Shown piece after piece: positions 59,328 to 64,000 of a stretch of 64,000 bases of DNA. This DNA is from Lichenostomus cassidix (lineage: Eukaryota > Chordata > Aves > Passeriformes > Meliphagidae), in NCBI GenBank assembly GCA_008360975.2, contig VLJF02000033.1:3720001-3784000 (forward strand), given 5' to 3'. Made by a program: the position numbers and the translations under genes. The notes below the pieces were generated by a model. That model was not told the DNA's origin. It saw only the letters and a list, made by a program, of their open reading frames with translations, and did no database searches. The first letter of the stretch is position 1; every line of letters starts with the position of its first letter.

Positions 59328-62197
59328 TCAGAGTTTGGTGGCTTCTCTCTGGCAGATCCACTGCAATTGCAAGCCGCAGTTCTGAGGGATGATTCTGGTG
59401 CCTCTCATCTCCCCACAATCTCCAGGTTGCTCCCCGGGATCCACCTGGAACCTGTGGGTGCAGGCGATAGCCTGGGTCACCCCGGGGGTCCCTCAGGGGA
59501 CATTGGGGTGCTTTCCTTGGCCCCTGATGCTCACCAGTCTCTGTCCAGGCTGGAGCCATTCAGCCATGTCCAGCCTTTCCCAGCTTCAGGCAACCAGAGC
59601 CCAACCCAGAAGCCACGTTTCTGCAGGGTGTCATTGAGGATTGCCTGGTGGAAGGACAAATGGTGACCCTGATGGCCAATGGATTGTCACCCCAAAATGG
59701 GCTCTGTGCTCATCCCAGGACTGAGACCCATTGTGTCCCTCAGAGGCACCCAGGGGTTACATGGGGAGGGGCTGATCCTGGGATTTTGGGATCCTCCTCA
59801 CCCTTCCCGTGGTGCCACCAGCCTCCCAGTCCATCCCACATTCCCAACCCCAGCATTCCCTCACCAGCTCCTCCTGATCCTGCAGGACCAGCAGTGTTGC
59901 CCCCCGACTTCTGCAGTCCTCCTGGCTCTTCTTCCAAGGGTTCTGTTCAGTGGAATTCCAGTAGCACTTGGTGCCTCCCAGTGTCCAGCCCTGGGGGCAA
60001 ATCCTGCATCCCTGAGCCGCTGGAAAACAGGATCAGATCTGGGTGAAATCACCAAATCCCCACTGCAGACCCAGGGAAGTGCCAGTGTTTCCCTCCCGTT
60101 TGATTCATTTGTTTCATTCCCGTTTGTTTCATTTCCATTTGCTCCCCGGAGACACCCTGAGCTGCCCTTGGGGCTCCGATCTGGGTGTGCCACGAGATTT
60201 TGGGGAAGTTTTTGGGAAAGTTGTTACCCGGTGGTTGTGACGTGCAGAAAACATCCCTGAGCTCCTGGACGACATTCTTCGGGGTTTCATTGATGTCCCC
60301 AACATTCCCATTCCCGATTTTGCAGCTTCCCGAGCACTCTGGCTGCCTGAGCAGAGCTGCAGAGGAAGGAAAGAGAGCTGAGCAGTGACAGCACCTTGCC
60401 AGCCCCAAACTGTGCAGCCCTGAGCTCCCCCTGCTCAGAGCTGTCCCCACCCACGGTGGCTTCGTGCCGGTGACAGGATGTGGCCCCTCGAGGTGTCACC
60501 GCGGCTCTGGTGCCACCTCCGAGAGCCGCAGAGCCTCTGTCCCCCTCGTGCAGCGCCGAGGCTCTGAGGCCAGGCTGAGGAGCTGCTCAGCACCCCCTGC
60601 CCCACACGGGCACAGCTGGCAGCCCTGGGTTTGGGGGGGTTTCCCCCAGCCCTGCCCCTCTGGGGGTCTCCCCGACATCCAGCAGCCATCGGGGTCTCCC
60701 TGCCGCCTGCCCGGGGGGGTTTGGGGGTGCTGGGGGTGACAACAGCCATGTGCCACCAGCTGGGCACGGGGCTGCTGGAATGGTGGCTCTGGGTGAGCCC
60801 GAGTTCAGCCCGGGGCTGTCCGACCCACCCGAGACATTTTCCCCATGGCCACACAACCCCCCGGGTCACCTCCCTGCTGTCAGGCTGTCCCCGTGTCCCC
60901 CCGTGTCCCCCCTGTCCCCTCCCCACACTCACACGAGCAGCCCAGAGCCACCACGGCCACTCCCAGCAGGACATTCCCGGTCCAGCCAGCCCCGAGCGCC
61001 ACGCGGTGCCACCGAGGACAGCCTGGAGCTGCAGGGGACAGAGGGGACAGCAGGTCGCATGGTGTCACACTCTGGGATTCCCGGGGCACTGGGGGAGGAA
61101 ACCCGGGAGGAATTCCCAGGGGAGGAAACCTGGAGAGGAATCCCAGAGATTCTCGGAGGAGAAATTCCGGGGAAAGATGCTTGGGGAGGAATGCCACGGG
61201 GTGAATCGCAGCGGGAAGATGCCGGAGGGAAGAATTCCTGGGGGAGAAATCCCGGGAGAAATCCTGGGGGAGAAATTCCGGGAGAAATCCCCGGGGGAGA
61301 AATCCCAGGCGGAAAAGTCCCTGGGAGGATCCGGGGTAGGATTTCCGGAGGAGGAATCCCGAGGGAGGGAATCCCAGGGGAGAAATCCCAGGCGGAAAAA
61401 TCCCTGGGAGGATCCCGGGTAGGATTTCCGGAGGAGGAATCCCGAGGGAGGGAATCCCGAGGAGGAATTCCCCGGGAAGGAATCTCAATGGAGGAATTAA
61501 TTAAGGAATTAGCCCCGTTTAATTGCGTCGCGGAGCGAAGCAGTGCCCGGCGCATCCAAGAAATTCAACCCCAAACCTCACCGAGATCTGATCCCAAATC
61601 TCACCGGGATGTAATCCCAAAGAGCACTGAGATCTGATCCCAAACAGCACCGGGATCTCATCCCAAATATCACTGGGATCTGATACCAAACCCCACCGGG
61701 ATCTGATCCCAAACTTCACAGGGATCTGATCCCAAACCACACCGAGATCTGATCCCAAACAGCACCGAGATCTGATCCCAAATTTTACCGAGATCTAATT
61801 CCAAATCTCACCGGGATGTAATCCCAAATTTCTCTGAGATCTAATCCCAAATCTCACCAATATCTGACCCCAAACCCCACCGGGATCTGATCCCAAACTT
61901 CACAGGGATCTGATCCCAAACCTCACCGGGATCTGATCCCAAACCACACCGAGATTTGATCCCAAACAGCACCTAGATCTGATCCCAAACCCCACCTAGA
62001 TCTGATCCCACCCCCAGCCCTTCCCCTCCTGCACCACCCGCGACTTTTCACAATCACAACCCCCCCAAAATCCCCCCAAATCCCCCCCAAATCCCCCCAA
62101 ATCTGCACTCACAGCCCGGCTCGGGGGGCTGCAGCCTCCCCCCGCAGCGCTGCCCCTGCCCCAGCTCCAGGTCGGCATAAACGATCTCGGTGGCCAT
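59328..62197 (-). CDS. NKR-P1/B-NK-like inhibitory C-type lectin receptor, six exons
   Basis: Exons on the minus strand: 62197-62113, 61028-60933, 60356-60228, 60019-59865, 59644-59535, 59451-59328. All sites are GT-AG and all phases join, giving 232 residues, the usual NKR-P1 length. ATG 62197 has an ideal context (GCCACCATGG). The tail contains IVYADL at residues 5-10, an ITIM-like motif centred on Tyr7, which in such receptors recruits SHP phosphatases. Exon 2 encodes the membrane helix, and exon 3 a cysteine-containing stalk with an Asn-Glu-Thr glycosylation site. Exons 4-6 form the lectin-like domain: CPQGWTLGGTKCYW, DCRSRGATLLVLQDQEEL, FWVGLWL, GWTWLNGSSL, CGLQLQWICQRE. Orthology to chicken B-NK/KLRB1 is likely but not proved. 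Confidence 0.93.
61085..61500 (-). repeat. GGAGGAATTCC-type minisatellite in intron 1
   Basis: Degenerate tandem units of about 15-25 bases built on GAGGAAATCCCGGGG and similar sequence. An almost exact duplication of about 80 bases (61300-61380 against 61385-61460) lies within it. Confidence 0.8.
61555..62010. repeat. GATCTGATCCCAAACC minisatellite in intron 1
   Basis: About 20 copies of a roughly 23-base unit (ACCGGGATCTGATCCCAAAC and variants) within the first intron of the receptor gene. Confidence 0.92.
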
Positions 62198-62440
62198 GGT
62201 GGCACCGGCGGCAGCTCCGGCTGGCCCTGGCCGAGCTGGCCGGAGCCTGCCGGGGGTCGCTAGCCCTGCCCAGCCCGGCCCCGGGCGGGGGGAGCTGAGC
62301 GGAGCCACCCCCAGAGCCCGGCCCCGGGCAAAAGCGAAACCTGCCACATCCTCCGCCTCCCAACCGGGCAGGAATTGGGGAGAAATTGTTCCTCCCGAGG
62401 GGATCGAGGAGAGTGTGGTGGCAGAAATCCTACCGCGGCT
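62198..62440 (-). promoter_or_regulatory. CpG-rich promoter of the NKR-P1-like gene
   Basis: GC-rich sequence immediately upstream of the start codon, without TATA or the double-CCAAT module seen elsewhere. Lack of the module suggests regulation different from that of the lectin genes. Confidence 0.5.
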
Positions 62441-63670
62441 TTTCCGAGCATTAAAAATCACCCAAACTGCGTGAGTTTAACAATAAAAAAAGCCGAACTA
62501 ACTCAAAATTCGGGTTGAGCAAAGCGGCGGCTTCAGCTTTTCCCCGCCTCTGTCCAATGTGCTGATTTAAGGTGGGGAAGAAAAAATCGGGTGGTTCTGA
62601 GGGAATGGTGGGATTGTTGAGGATGGAAAATGTTAAAATTCTTGGGGTTCAGCAGTGCCAAAGTCACCCCTGAGTGTCCCCAAGTGCCACAAACTCAGGG
62701 CTGTTCAATCCCTCCAGGGATGGCGAATTTCCACCTGGACAACCCTTTCCATAAAGGAATTTTCCTGATTTTCCCCCTCAAAGTCTTTCCTGGAGTTTGA
62801 ATCCCACCAGGTCATCCCAAAAAACAGAGTGACCATTTGGAAATGAGGTTCTCCTTCAAGGGGAAAGGATGGAAAATGTTCCCAAGAGCTCAGAAAATCA
62901 GTTTTTCACTAATTTCTTGTTTTTAGATCACTTCCATGAGACAGTCAGCTGCTCCCCTTGGAAACCAGGATGGGACTAGATTTGTTGGAGGCAGAAAAGG
63001 TAGAAAACAACCCAAAATTACAGGAATTAAAGGTATAAAAGTGTGAGGCACCATCGCTGATGGTGCATTCGGGAGCTTTGCTCCTCTCCGAGGGGCTGAG
63101 AACCCCCCGAGGACCTCCTGAAACACCCCAAAATCACCACTTTATCCCCATTTAAGAGAAAATGACCTGGCTGAGGTGATTTTTACACTCTGCAGTGAGC
63201 ACCCAGCCAAGCCAGAGCCCCATTTCCGCAGCTCCTCCGCCCTGACCCCCCCGATTTCCGTCCCTCCTGAGACAAACATCACCCAAAGCTCTTTTTCCAC
63301 CCCATAAATGGCCTTGAGGCGCTGGTGGTCGCTGTCCCCCCTGAGAGCAAAGGCGTCTCTTGTGGTCAGCAGTGTGAAACATCACAAGGCTGCACTGGGG
63401 CAGCTTTTTCAGGTCTTTGGGGAGGCTGATCGTGAAAAAAAAAATGATTCTAGAATTGGGAATGTTGTTTTTCGTGGGAAATTCCTCCCTCCTTGCAGCC
63501 TGAGCTCACCTGAGCAGAGGGACTGGAATCTTCCAGAATTTTCCTTTTCTCCATCAGGGAGGCAGATTGAAGCACAAGCCAGCAGTGCCAAGGGGAGGGG
63601 AAGAGGGGGAGAAAGGAGGATCTCTCCACAGGTGAAGAGGCTCAAAAATAATTTTTCCTCAGAATGAACA
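62441..63670. other. Non-coding stretch
   Basis: No exon with supported splice sites or family match was recognised. The open frames here are short and unlike known proteins. Confidence 0.4.
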
Positions 63671-64000
63671 AAACCAAACTGATTTGGGAGCTCCCAGCAG
63701 AGCCTCTTTGCCAGCCCAGCTGAAGCCCTCACGGGGCTGCCGGCTCTGAGGGGACACGAGGGACATGGGAGGGGGATGGAGAAACATTTAATGCAAAAGA
63801 AATAAAATAATGAAGGAGATAAAAACCGCAAAATCCGCACCGCAATTGGGGTCGCGTCAGGAGCGGAGACATCTCAACGCTGAGGGGATGAGGCAGGATC
63901 GCCCCTCAGAGCCGCTCTGGCCAATCAGCGCGTGAGAATGATGAGTGACAGGAGAATCAGCCAATCAGAATGAGCGGTGGGCTTTGGGCGGGAACATCAG
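63670..64000 (+). promoter_or_regulatory. CCAAT promoter module, cut by the window end
   Basis: Carries the GC-rich lead (about 63680-63760) and then GGCCAATCAG near 63920, GAGTGACAGG and AATCAGCCAATCAG near 63955. Same order and orientation as the module at 58.37-58.47 kb. Its TATA box and exon would lie beyond the window. Confidence 0.6.

Noticed and set aside
59155..60974. Several long frames across the receptor gene
   Set aside because: They are shadows. The correct reading needs six spliced exons, whose phases all agree.

Overview
The window is bird genomic DNA, most likely from a songbird, and resembles an MHC-linked natural-killer lectin region. The evidence is intron-containing C-type lectin genes with GT-AG junctions, C2H2 zinc-finger exons, CpG islands, and endogenous retroviruses and solo LTRs of avian type. 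No tRNA, rRNA, CRISPR or bacterial features were seen. Species and chromosome cannot be fixed from the sequence alone. Chicken MHC-Y is known to mix C-type lectin genes, zinc-finger genes and many LTRs, and chicken MHC-B pairs a B-NK receptor gene with a B-lec gene. This window has both ingredients but no MHC class I or II exon.

Layout: 1-3.9 kb holds two tandem zinc-finger genes, the second split by a 2-bp frameshift. From about 4 to 38 kb lies a large imperfect inverted duplication. Lectin gene A (minus, 6.05-7.95 kb) and lectin gene D (plus, 34.4-36.3 kb) sit in its arms. Lectin genes B (minus, 17.8-19.4 kb) and C (plus, 22.95-23.9 kb) are an inner head-to-head pair around a CpG island near 20.7 kb. 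A further copy of the unit carries lectin gene E (plus, 49.6-51.4 kb). Each complete unit reads: decayed class I retroviral remnant (pointing away from the gene), CpG promoter module, lectin gene, AT-rich 3' flank, then a TATA/CCAAT promoter with no recognisable gene. The right arm carries several LTR insertions, four of which have precise empty sites in the left arm. A full-length ERVL-like provirus with an intact pol frame (41.46-47.41 kb) interrupts the third retroviral remnant. A second, internally deleted provirus (52.6-58.04 kb) separates gene E from its promoter module. At 59.3-62.2 kb a complete six-exon NKR-P1/B-NK-like receptor gene with an N-terminal ITIM-like motif lies on the minus strand.

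How the genes may work together: lectins A-E are type II membrane proteins of the CLEC2/CD69/B-lec kind, without a classical calcium-sugar motif. Members of that family are ligands for NKR-P1 receptors. A linked ITIM-bearing NKR-P1-like gene therefore suggests a receptor-ligand set kept together, as in the chicken B locus; this is inference. A, D and E encode long repeat-built cytoplasmic tails with a DSGYGS-like motif. B and C have lost or rewired that tail exon. About 15 copies of one double-CCAAT module, some inside lectin introns, and a CpG first-exon module shared by zinc-finger and lectin genes suggest shared regulation.
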